From contig JAQISU010000003.1 of assembly GCA_029339505.1 (NCBI GenBank), forward strand, positions 19,723,001 through 19,787,000: a stretch of 64,000 nt of DNA. The letters run 5' to 3'. Of the stretch, positions 1-13,000 are shown piece after piece; the first letter of the stretch is position 1, and the number at the start of each line of letters is the position of its first letter. This DNA comes from Unio delphinus (Eukaryota; Mollusca; Bivalvia; Unionida; Unionidae). Under the pieces are notes generated by a model. The model did not search any database and had not been told where the DNA came from. It worked only from the letters and a program-made list of their open reading frames with translations. The position numbers and the translations under genes are program-made.

Positions 1-975
1 CTTTTAAACTTTAACGATAATCAAATGCTTGATTTAAGCCCGTGAAAATCGAAAATCATTACATGTTTCTACTTAGTTGTATATCCATTTGTTTATGCGT
101 TTGTTTATTGATCGATCTATTTGTTTAGGAAAGAATAACAAATAAAGTTGAAATATAAATATTTTATTTGAAGAAACACGTAAAAAGAGTCACGCGATTC
201 GATTTCGCGAGGTTAACATGCACAACAGAATGTGATGTATTCTTATATACTTACTCACAAAATTTAACATGCCGGTTATGTGGGATAGGGACTTAAAATG
301 GCGGATATGGAAGTACACACGTTTTGTGACGTCACCTGAAAACAACGGATAAATCAACAATCACTTGAGGCATTCATACAAAATTTAATGGAAAAATTCA
401 AACACAGTATTCCCAGGACAAGAAAATAGATTTGTAAATGTTTTAAGTAGATTCTTTGGGAATTGTTTCAACTGAATTCCTTCGAATAGTGTTTTAAGTG
501 AGTTATTTGCAAAGTTGTTAAACATTATAGAGTAAAACTTATGGAAACTTATGGAAAATAACTCCATGATAATGCAGTCTTCTTTGCATTAAGGTCATTC
601 TAATGTTATTCAGTCATTTTGTACACTTCCATAATATGTCCAAAATGTTGATTCCATCAGCATGCAGTTTAAGGACATTTTACTACAGCATGGCAATCCA
701 ATGCAGATTTATGCATGATTTATCACATTTGGATTGACCCACCCTATTGGTTGTTTAATTTTGAAACTATTTTTCCACTAGTTGTTTCAATTACAAATTA
801 TTTTCCTATTAATTGTTTATTTTTGCAGATTATTTCCTCATTGGTAGTTAAATTAAAAATTATTTTCATTTGTGTATATATATATATATATATATATAGT
901 TTTGCAGTCACTTTGGTCATTAGAACACAAGACAAATAAAAACTGGGTTGATATGCTTATCTTTTCTCCTAACAG
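1..975. other. Non-coding sequence, probably an intron
   Basis: AT-rich DNA with no ORF that resembles a known protein. It holds a (TA)n microsatellite at about 874-897. The stretch before 976 is the pyrimidine-rich end of an intron whose 5' exon is outside the window or not recognisable. Confidence 0.5.
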
Positions 976-1088
976 GTGTAAAAGACCTCTTGACAGACAT
1001 ACACAGATATTACAACATCAGCTCTGAGATATGGAGAGGCAAGGAACTGCACAGTTTTTCTTGGAAGGATTTAGAACTCTATTTAATG
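976..1088 (+). CDS. LETMD1: LETMD1-like exon 1 of window
   Basis: The acceptor is ...CTAACAG before 976 and the donor is GTAGTA at 1089. The exon starts with two bases of a split codon (previous intron phase 1) and reads KDLLTDIHRYYNISSEIW and then WKDLELYLM. It matches the soluble stretch of LETMD1 just before the membrane segment. No upstream coding exon could be identified in 1-975. Confidence 0.78.
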
Positions 1089-4000
1089 GTAGTATATGTG
1101 ACTTTTTATTGTTAATTCATTTAAGTTCAGATTATGAAAGCTGCCATTCTGTTTTTTCCCTCCAGGAAATTAATGTTGTTACTGTAATATCATTTACATC
1201 AATTGATCAATCCGAAACTCCAGCCATGTGCAAAGAGCAGTCAGTTACTATTTATTCCAGATTCTAGTGGGTTGGTGCCTAACGTTAATTTGAGCAACAT
1301 GTGAACCAGTATGTACGATTGGATTATCTAAATCGATGCATGTTGCAATCCTAAGACATCTAGATAGTTACTGCTATACATTGTCTATAAATTTAATGGT
1401 TAAAAAGTATTGTGTATCCAGTTTTTGTGAAATTTTTACTATCAACAAAGAAATGTGTTTTAAATGATTTTACAAAGTTTTACACCAATTGCATCATAAA
1501 TTATTTTCCAAAATTCTATGATAATGAAGGGTTGTGGTTATTTCAGTTCATGTGATTTCCTAAACTACAGCTATGAACTTTTGACTCCCATGTCAACATT
1601 GATTTTATTACAGTGACTTGAAACCTCAAGGACTTGCATACATTTTTGATTTGTTACAGTTACTTGAAGCCTTCCAATCTTGCATACAAATTGATTTTTT
1701 ACTTGAAACCTGAATTTGCATACATTTTGATTTTTTACAGTTACTTGAAACCTCCCTATCTTGCATTCATATTGAGAGACCCTGGGAATGTAACTGATTA
1801 GTTGTTGTGTATATAAATTATTTCTGTGTGAAAAAAATGATACTTGCCTATAATGTTGTTGTTTTAATTTTTTGGGGGCTTTAAAATACTTAGCATCTCT
1901 CACACTTCTTTGTATTTTTTCATTGTTCAAAGTGTATAGTATTGTTTGTATTTTTTCATTGTTCAAAGTGTACAGTATTGTTTGTATTTTTTCATTGTTC
2001 AAAGTGTACAGTATTGTTTGTATTTTTTCATTGTTCAAAGTGTACAGTATTGTTTGTATTATTTCATTGTTCAAAGTGTACAGTATTGTTTGTATTTTTT
2101 CATTGTTCAAAGTGTATAGTATTGTTGTATTTTTTCATTGTTCAAAGTGTACAGTATTGTCTTCAAGATGGATGATTTTGCAATCTCCATTAAATTTAAA
2201 TAATCCCCTCACATCAGAAGTAATGATCATGCAATCTCCATTAAATTTAATTAGTTATTATGCATCCCACTATCTTTAATTAATTCCCTTTATCACAAGA
2301 AATTATTATGCAATCTCCATTCAATTTGACTTTATCAGAAGTGAGTTTGATAATTGTGCACAGTCCATATGCCATTAATATGATGTAATCTGTAATGTTC
2401 ATTTATTTTTTTTAAAGCTCAGTCTAATCATCAGTTCTCGGTCAACCAGCATAATCCAGCTATTATGAAGTGACTTTATAATTGAACATAGAAATGCTTT
2501 CATTGAATATCTAATAATTGAAAGCATTTTACCAACTGCACTTGGCAAGGTTGCACAAAATAACACATTCATTTCTAAGATTCAGTTTTTAATGCTTCCG
2601 CTATTACTTGCAGTTGTAATGCATATAATCAAGTGCCATTGTCATTACATATAATCACTGCCTCTCTGCCAATAATAGAGTTAACTGTATATTGTATCTT
2701 TATTCATTGAAAGTTACGTATCACTTGTTGAAACGTTCTATATTGGGTCTATTCGTAGATATTATTTTTATGTAAAAGTGTAAAATCCGACTCTCTCCTT
2801 GAAAATTACTTCTTACTAATATATGCTAGCTAGAGCATTTTCCCAGTTTGAAAATCCTGGAGAAATAACTGATAAAGAGAATATCTATAAATCTTATCAA
2901 ATTCTGTCCCATCTCTTTATCAAGTCAAATCCTATATCATCCTGTCCCAGCTCTTTATTCATTCATCTACTTGAACTAGAATATTTATGGGTAAATATTT
3001 GAATAGAAAATTGGTATTCAAGTATTCATTTATTTACAAATTGAGGTTACAGCATTTTTGCAACAGAAACAAGAAACAAACTATTCAAAACATAAAACCT
3101 GCTAAATCACCTGAAATGTTACCAATGACTCAAAAAGTAATTTTCATGTCAAACATTTTCAAAATATCTTCATTTCTATTCATTATAGTTTTGAAAAGAT
3201 AGCATCTGATTCAACAAGTTGATGAAGAACATGGTATGGAATGGGATCATGTCAGTAGACAAAACTACATACTGCATTTTGTTCCAAACAAATGGAAAGA
3301 ACAAGTTTGATTTGGCACAGAAATATCAAGGCTGTTAGGCCAAGACTATGATCCTTTGCTGTATCAAATGATTTCTTTCCCCCAACTGTGAACAAAACAC
3401 TTATGTGGTTTTGTATTTATTACATATCCCCTTTCTTATTCACTTACTTAACCATGAATTTAGCCTATTTAAACTGCAGTTTCATCAATGACCTGTTGAC
3501 ATTTTAAATATGAATTTGCTCATTAGCTTGGAAGTTTAAAAGGTGCTGCATGGAACAGGTGAATGGATTTAATATGCAGTCACAGGCAAGTGAATATTTT
3601 CCTTACTACTCAGAACATAGCTTTTGGACCTGACACTTGCTGAATACACTCAAAGTTCAGGGTAAAATTTTGCAAACTAGCAGTAATAAAATTCAAGTTT
3701 ATACAGAAAGTTCATTCATTTACAGTACAGTCAAACTATCTGTTTTCAGTGGATACAATAAATTAATTGATGCATTGAAGTGATAATTTAAGCATAAAGT
3801 TAAGAAATCAAAGATTCAGAATCTTTTTAACTTGTGGACTAGATGTTTAATATTCATTTTGGATATATTTCAACAAGAAGCTGTTAAACACTATTACAGT
3901 GTTTGTTCTCTCATGTTCTCATAACCGGAACAGTTACAACAATTTAAAGTGTAAAAATAAATTAATTTGGATTACAATCAAAACAGCAGCAGCTATCTGT

Positions 4001-7000
4001 GATACATTTATGTGGCAAACATAATTCAGTTTTATCCTCAGATTTACTAAACAAATTTAATTTGCTTTTAATTTCAATAGATGAATTGTAAACCCCTCCA
4101 CTTAAACGATTTAAAACAATAATTGCACAGGCCTTATTTTTAAACTCTGACACTTAAATGGATGTTAGCTATGTTATAATTTTAGATGATTTACATTGTG
4201 TAATTTCTATTGGGAATTAAAGTTGGGGTAATGTTTTCTCCAACATGAGGTATTTCTAACTATTTCTTGAATCTTAGCAGGACCTTTTTAATCTTTTTTC
4301 TTTTGTATGGATTTTTAAACATTTCTCTTACAAAATTTCAGTGGGAAAGTACTTTTTCTTTCTCAATCTCTCTCTGATGTTTTATATCACTTTGTACACA
4401 AGTTTCATCTGAGAACTCATTGTAAAGCATTCCGTACAATATATTGTTGTCCAGCTCAACTAAATCTAATATCTCAGCCTAGATATCATTAAATGCACTT
4501 GTTGCTATTTACAGTAATCTCCCATTATCCCCAGCAGCAAAAGTGGCCATTTTTATCAAATAAAACTATTTCTTACAAACGTGGCCATTTTTATCAAATA
4601 AAACTATTTCTTACAAACATGTATTGGCACTTTAATTAATCAATTTAAATTTTTAGCCATAAATCATTCCTGATATTTTTTAAGTGGAATAATATTTAAT
4701 GTTTTAAGTTATAAAAGTAGTGTGTATGATGCGGAGTGTGTAATACAGATTGAATATCTGCATTGAGTGTCAAATCAGCTTTATAAGAATAAATGGGTAT
4801 GTAATACAAGTCAACATTGTTAGAATAGATATCATATCAAAATCAACATGGTATAGAATAGGCGTCGTACCAAAGACAACATGGCATTGAATAGGGGTCA
4901 TATCAAAATCAACATGGTATAGAATAGGCATCATGCCAAAGACGACATGGTATTGAATAGGGGTCATATCAAAATCAACATTGTTAGAATAGATGTCAGA
5001 TCAAAATCAACATTGGTCATTGTATAGAATAGGTGTCATACCAAAGACAACATGGTATTGAATAGGGGTCATATCAAAATCAACATGCTATGGAATAGGG
5101 GTCATACCAAAGACAACATGGTATTGAATAGGGGTCATATCAAAATCAACATTGTATAGAATAGGCATTATACCAAAGACAACATGGTATAGAATAGGGG
5201 TCATATCAAAATCAACATGGTATAGAATAGGGGTCATATCAAAATTAACATGGTATAGAATATGTGTCATACCAAAGACAACATGGTATTGAATAGGGGT
5301 CATATCAAAATTAACATGGTATAGAATATGTGTCATACCAAAGACAACATGGTATTGAATAGGGGTCATATCAAAATCAACATGGTATAGAATAGGGGTC
5401 ATACCAAAGACAACATGGTATTAAATAGGGGAAATATCAAAATCAACATTGTTAGAATAGATGTCATATCAAAATCAACATTCTGTTGAATAGGGGTCAT
5501 ACCAAAGACAACATGTATTGTATAGGGGGTCATATCAAAATCAACATTGTTAGAATAGATGTCATATCAAAATTAACATTGTATAGAATATGTGTCATAC
5601 CAATGACAACATGGTATTGAATAGAGGTCCTATCTATGGCAACAGAGCATTTTCATTGCTCTAACTGGTGCTCAAAAAATTTATGACGGTCATTGTTGTC
5701 ATACGTTTATTCTGTTTGGAGCAAAGCTATTCAATCATATAGATCATTACCCATGATCATCCTACATCAGAAAGTGAACTCTACCTAGTCCACATTTGGT
5801 CTTGTGTTGAACTCATTACCTCCCTGCCAATTTCAGTAACGAAAGGCATAAACAAAATAAAAAATTCATAAATCTGCGCATCTGCGGAAGTTTTCATTAC
5901 AACCATGGCGGTCCTCGACATTAGTTTCCAGCTTCTGGTGTTATGGCTATTGGATTTAATTTATTTATTTTTTATTGTTGAATCCAAATTTGTCATTTAG
6001 GGTTTAATATTCATTAATTGGGAGATTTTTTCTAGAAAATTCAGATTGACCTAGACTCTAGCTGTAAACAGGCTGACCTTGGCTTGGTTACCTCTTTATC
6101 TGACCTTGCTTCAGATTGATAAACAGGTCTTTAAAACTATTGGTTAATTTCAAGGATAACTTTTATTTTTAGTTCTTGGGGTGTAGGAAATATCTAGTAT
6201 ACATGACTTGCTGAAGGTAGTGACCTTCCATGAATTTCTAGAAAATCACGTGATCACTTGTTTACTGAAGAAAAACATTTATATAGACTTGTTTGGGATA
6301 GAACAATTCAGTAGAATTTTGGGCTTTAAAATTAACAGTTGTGTAATTCATGTTTGAGTGTTAATATTAATTATTTTGTTCTGGACTTTGTGTCAATTCA
6401 TTGTAGAAAGAGGATTTATTATTTATTTGGAGGAGAAAACATGTGCTCATAATTCATTTGGATGATAATTAAGCAAGAACTGCATCATGTGACATTGTCA
6501 GCCATTTTGGATTACATCATCAAGATTCGAACCTGGAACTATTAGAACATTTATTTATCAGGACTCTCGCAATTCCATTAGTGGATTTTTTTATGTGAAT
6601 TCTATATTGGATTAATGTTGGATTTGATTCTCTAAAACTGTAAGTTTATTTATTTTTATGAAAATAATTGTACTTAATAAATTCATTGTTCAATTTATAC
6701 AAGCTTGTTAGTTTTCACTCTTTCTGTGTTGCTGCTTATTCGAGCCTAAGCACGTAACACTGGACAAGTCCATTTTCAGCAAAGTTGCGGATGCGTAATC
6801 GAGGGAAGTATCCGGGAGTAACCAAATAGGAGCAATAACGTCACTCTGGAAAATAGATTTGCCCAAATTGTGTGCAATATGGTGTCGTGTTAGTATGAAA
6901 ACTTCCACTTAGCATGAGACGCGCATACGATGAAGGTGTTATGGACACCCTGGTCACAATCGGGTTAGAAATTATAAATCAATGAATGAACTGAGTAAGA

Positions 7001-10000
7001 TTTATGGATTTTTTATTTTGTTTATGCTTTTTGTTACTGAAATCGGCAGGGGGTTACAAACAAACGGGGATGTGTTCACAGACTATAGCAGCAGTTAAAG
7101 GTCAGGGTCATATCACAAGTTGGAAAACTCACTAAATTGGACATGAGTTTACTTTTGAAAAGAGTGAAATGTGCAGAATGCAAGAACAATGGATGCTATA
7201 ACAACACTGGCCATATACAAGAACAATGGATGCTATAACAACACTGGCCATATACAAGAACAATGGATGCTATAACAACACTGGCCATATACAAGAACAA
7301 TGGATGCTATAACAACACTGGCCATATACAATAACATTGGATGCTATAACAACACTGGCCATATACAATAACAATGGATGCTATAACAACACTGGCCATA
7401 TACAAGAACAATGGATGCTAAACAACACTGGCCATATACAATAACAATGGATGCTATAACAACACTGGCCATATACAATAACAATGGATGCTATAACAAC
7501 ACTGGCCATATACAAGAACAATGGATACTATAACAACACTGGCCATATACAATAACAATGGATGCTATAACAACACTGGCCATATACAATAACAATGGAT
7601 GCTATAACAACACTGGCCATATACAAGAACAATGGATGCTATAACAACACTGGCCATATACAATAACAATGGATGCTATAACAACACTGGCCATATACAA
7701 TAACAATGGATGCTATAACAACACTGGTCATATACAATAACAATGGATGCTATAACAACACTGGCCATATACAAGCATATTATTCAAAACAGGAATAGTC
7801 TGGTTTAAACAGTATCAGCCATATTTTATTTAAATTAAAAAGCATGATCATAGCAAGAGCCTTACTTAAATGCCATGACCTGCTCTGACACTACCATATA
7901 TTATTACATTATTACCATATATTATTACATTATTACTACATATTATTACTACATACATATCTTCTACTCATGGCTAATGTGGATGGGGCTCTGTATTCAG
8001 TGTAGAGGCCAATGAAAGAAAACTTTGAGCTACCTAAAACTGAATGTTTTATTAACAAAATCTGCTGGTATGAAGACAGAAAGAAAATAAATTGGAATTG
8101 GATTAAATGATCATGGTGGGTATCTGTTGATTTGTAAATTGTTACCTAATCCCTTACAAAGTTAAGATAATGTCATTCGAGCTTTATTTACTTTGTGTGT
8201 GATTTGGTAAAATTTACACATCAATAAATACACAACCATGACCATTTAATCATATAATGGTCTACAGAATCCACAAGGACATTGCACTCATATTACTATG
8301 TACATATTTTTTAGATGGTGTGCTTGGCCTTTTACAAGTTGATGTCAGTACAAGTGTTTGGGTTTATATGAGAATTTATATGAGATGATGTCAGTACAAG
8401 TGTTTGGGCTTATATGAGATTTTATATGAGATGATGTCAGTACAAGTGTTTGGGTTTATATGAGATTTTATATGAGATGATGTCAGTACAAGTGTTTGGG
8501 TTTATATGAGATTTTATATGAGATGATGTCAGTACAAGTGTTTGGGTTTATATGAGATTTTATATGAGATGATGTCAGTACAAGTGTTTGGGTTTATATG
8601 AGATTTTATATGAGATGATGTCAGTACAAGTGTTTGGGTTTATATGAGATTTTATATGAGATGATGTCAGTACAAGGGTTTGGGTTTATATGAGATTTTA
8701 TATGAGATGATGTCAGTACAAGTGTATGGGTTTATATGAGATTTTATATGAGATGATGTCAGTACAAGTGTTTGGGTTTATATGAGATTTTATATGAGAT
8801 GATGTCAGTACAAGTGTTTGGGTTTATATGAGATTTTATATGAGATGATGTCAGTACCTGTGTTCCAGTTTGAGTTTTTAAAAAAGTTGTTGACCAAGCT
8901 TGGACATAAGAACCTTTCTATAGCTATTTGGACATTTCTATAGCTATTTGGACATTTCTATAGCTATTTGGACATTTCTATAGCTATTTGGACATTTCTA
9001 TAGCTATTTGGACATTTATATAGCTATTTGGACATTTATATAGCTATTTGGACATTTCTATAGCTATTTGGCCATTTCTATAGCTTTTTGGACATTTCTA
9101 TGGCTATTTGGACTTTTATATAGCTATTTGGACATTTATATAGCTATTTGGACATTTATATAGCTATTTGGACATTTCTATAGCTATTTGGACATTTCAG
9201 GCATTTATTAGTATAACAAATTCCAGAGAACATTAACCAAAGGCTCAGAATTTAAAGCCTGTGTGATTTTGATTCAAGAAACCACTTCCCAGAGCAGTTT
9301 TGGGATCTTGCTGAAGGATCAGTTGCCAGAAATCACAATCTGGATAGAAGCCAGCACAGCTTTCTGTGGTGTCCACCACTTGCTCTCTTCTTATTTTGTG
9401 TTTGGCACCTTTAGCAGTGTAATATATTTAAGAAACCCCAGAAGAAGGCTGTTATAAATTCTTTGTGATCATGGCATCAGATGCTTTCAGGAAAGAGTTC
9501 TATCATTTTTTACTGTCACCTTGTCTGTCATCATTTACATAAAAAGGCAAGTGAGAACTAAGTCTCCAGTCCTGTGTCTTCCTCGTTGGGATTTTTTTAA
9601 AATGCTCCTCTTGTCAATGAATCAATTAGCAAGTCTGCCAGACTTTATGCATACTCAGTTCCTTGTGAGCTGATCAGCTTATCTGCATGGTGCTTTCACA
9701 CCTCATCAGTTAAATCTGTATCCACTATGGTTGACTCAATGCAGACTGTCTTGTAGTGAGTTTTAACACCAAACTCTTCAACATTTTCTTCCCAGCTAAA
9801 ACTCCAAAATTTAGACAGCTTGCACCCTTTCCCCAAATTCAATTCCTAGAATTAAATGTTTCTTAATATAATACTGAACTAATCATAATATGCCTATACC
9901 CTCATGCAGTCACATCCATGGTAGCATTTACACAACCACTCCAGTGGTAATGGATTTTTAGATGATTTGGTGTCAGTTCCACTACTGAAAGGTCGACCAC

Positions 10001-13000
10001 ACTTGCAGACAGACAACTTATGGCACATTTGTTGCTAAAACAAGCTGAAAGTCATGGTGAACATCAAGTTTAATTTGTGTTGGGTAGATTTGCATGAATA
10101 TGGATATATTTGAATATAGTATGGTTTGAGAAAGGTTATCAAAGAATATCTATTTATTCCAAAATACCAGGTTACACACATGCTAAGATGATAATTTCTT
10201 CAGTATAATGAGAATCTCTTTGTTGGGAATAATGTTGTATACAAATGGGTACAGTGTCTATACATAAGTTGCAAAACATTTGCATGTAGGAAGTTTGTTA
10301 TTCACATGCCACTTTAAATTTTGCCATTTTGCAATGAATGTCAATTTTTGTAGATGTGGTTTAGCAAAGAATAATCTTGGTAAGGACAGATTTGTTTCAT
10401 CTGAAGTGTCTTTATTAGCTGAATATTTGTTGCTTAGCCCAATATGCAGTCAAGCAGTAACAGAACATATGACAAGTATCATTGACAATTTACTGTAGTA
10501 TCACAGGATTAAAATGACTGATCCATATACTAATAGATAGTATTATTGAATTATAAACATTTCACTAGCCTGACTTGTTTCAAAATTGGATCATAGCACT
10601 TGTCTGGGGCTATCACATTGGAAAATGCTACTTGTCAAACTTTGAAAATTAATAGTCCAGGCTTTTAGCTTATATAAATTGATTAGCCCTGCTATATTTT
10701 ACATGGAAATTGTTTTCTTCAGCAGATGATACATCATTGCTTGTTATGTGGAGGGGTGATCTCCATATGTCTTGAGACAATTTTCTTTACTGCTGTTGAA
10801 ACAAAAATGTAAACTTAGATGTATTAAACATCAACTTCATAACAAAATTTAACTCTCTGCTGTTGGGCTGTAAGTGACGTAAATCTTCCAAACTCTCTTG
10901 TATCGTTTGTCTGTATGTTATCCATGTGAAACATAAACTAATCCCTGTTGTTAAGCTGGTATAATTAAACTAATCCCTGCTGTTAAGATGGCATACTTAA
11001 AATAATCCCTGTTGTTAAGCTGGTATAATTAAACTAATCCTGGTTGTTAAGCTGGTATAATTAAAATAATCCCTGCTGTTAAGCTGGTATAATTTAAATA
11101 ATCCATGTTGTTATACTGGTATAATTAAAATAATCCTGGTTGTTAAGCTGGTATAATTAAAATAATCCCTGTTATTAAGCTGGTATAATTCAAATAATCC
11201 CTGTTGTTAAGCTGGTATAATTCCAATAATCCCTGTTGTTAAGCTGGTATAATTAAAATAATCTCTGTTAAGATGGCATACTTAAAATAATCCCTTTTGT
11301 TAAGCTGGCATACTTAAAATAATCCATGTTGTTAAGCTGGTCTAATTCAAATAATCCTGGTTGTTAAGCTGGTATAATTAAACTAATCCTGTTGTTAAGC
11401 TGGTATAATTCAAATAATCCCTGTTGTTAAGCTGGTATAATTTAAATAATCCCTGTTGTTAAGCTGGTATAATTAAACTAATCCTGGTTGTTAAGCTGGT
11501 ATAATTAAACTAATCCTGGTTGTTAAGCTGGTATAATTAAACTAATCCTGGTTGTTAAGCTGGTATAATTAAACTAATCCTGGTTGTTAAGCTGGTGTAA
11601 TTTAAATAATCTCTCTTGTTAAGCTGGTATAATTTAAATAATCTCTCTTGTTAAGCTGGTATAATTTTAAAAATCTCTTGTTAAGCTGGTATACTAAAAT
11701 AATCTCCTGTTGAGCTGGTATAATTTGTCATTTCAGATGCCACAACAGATACTGAAAATTCCATTTCTGTTGGTACTGTCTGCTATGCCTGGAGGAGTTT
11801 TTGTCTTTCCATTAGTGTAAGTGTAGCAACGTTTTTGTTTAATCCTTTTCTGTTATATTAGTTGACCATGTCACTGTTAATTTATGCATGATACATTTTT
11901 TTTCTCACCTATTCAACAGTTAAATCTTGCTTTTATGCTAATCTTACTTTTCGTATCTTGGTCCAGTTGTCTCAGTCATGGTGTCTGTTCACTAGGAAAT
12001 ACTTTAAGTGATACAACCATTGTTGTCTTCTACTTGGTGCGATAGAGTTGTTTCCTTGTACAAAGGCAGATGTTGGAATGAGTGTTGACTGGTGGGGTAA
12101 ATTTCTCCTTGATCTGCATACAAAGGACATTTGTAACTGGTGACCAGCCAAATTGAGTAGGAGAAGATAAATAATGAAAAGTTTGATGAAGACCAGATCA
12201 ATGTGAAATACATTTGTATATTGACAGCTTACATATTTGTTATCTTTGTGTAATGTAATCCTTAATGCATGAAGTACATGTATGTGAAAAATCTATTATT
12301 TGAGTATAGATCACATGTATAAAATTTTTTGTATTGGTCATAACCTGTTACAAAACGTGTATTAACAAATGGTAGTTTTGTTTTATCTGTATCACAGTGC
12401 CACCCAGCATGCATGACTAAACAATTCACTTCAGTACTCATCACCAGAAGCATGCTTAGTTGTTATTTTCATGCTAAATAAATTGACCTAGATTTTTGTC
12501 TAACTGAGTCAAGAGACATAGTCAATTTACTGGGGCTACAAGGGGATGAGGCTATTCATATGGAAGTGAAAAGATGTTGACAAGTTATGTATTTTCTCCA
12601 GATAGCAGTAAAAATGTCAATTACAAGTGATCACAAAACATTTAATGATATTCTGTTTTTAAAAAATTCTTAATTAAGTACAGACAGGATCTGTAATTAA
12701 GATTATTATCTTTAGCATAATTAGTTACTTTTATTCAAGTTTGCTGATGACTTTCTTTGAGGGGTCCTGAGTAGTCTAAAGCACTCACCATTATGGATCA
12801 TTGCCATCTTATCTCAGTCTGTATGGGTTTAAGTCTTGGTTTGGCCAGTGTGGGTATGTGAGAAAGCATGCCAGTGGCATCACGTTGGTGGTTCTTTCTG
12901 GGGTTTTCCGGGTTCTTCCTGTACCATTTATACTGGCTGCCATGAATAGCCTATCTTGTGCTGATAAATGGTATTAAACCCTTCAACAACAACAACTTCC

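Noticed and set aside
385..567. A first exon of the LETMD1-like gene in 1-975
   Set aside because: No ORF shows a mitochondrial targeting pattern, and no donor with the needed phase 1 could be tied to a plausible start.
1571..2279. Long ORFs on both strands with repeated peptides (NNEKIQTILYTL, CIFSLFKVYSIV)
   Set aside because: They follow a 36-bp minisatellite; the unit length keeps frames open by arithmetic.
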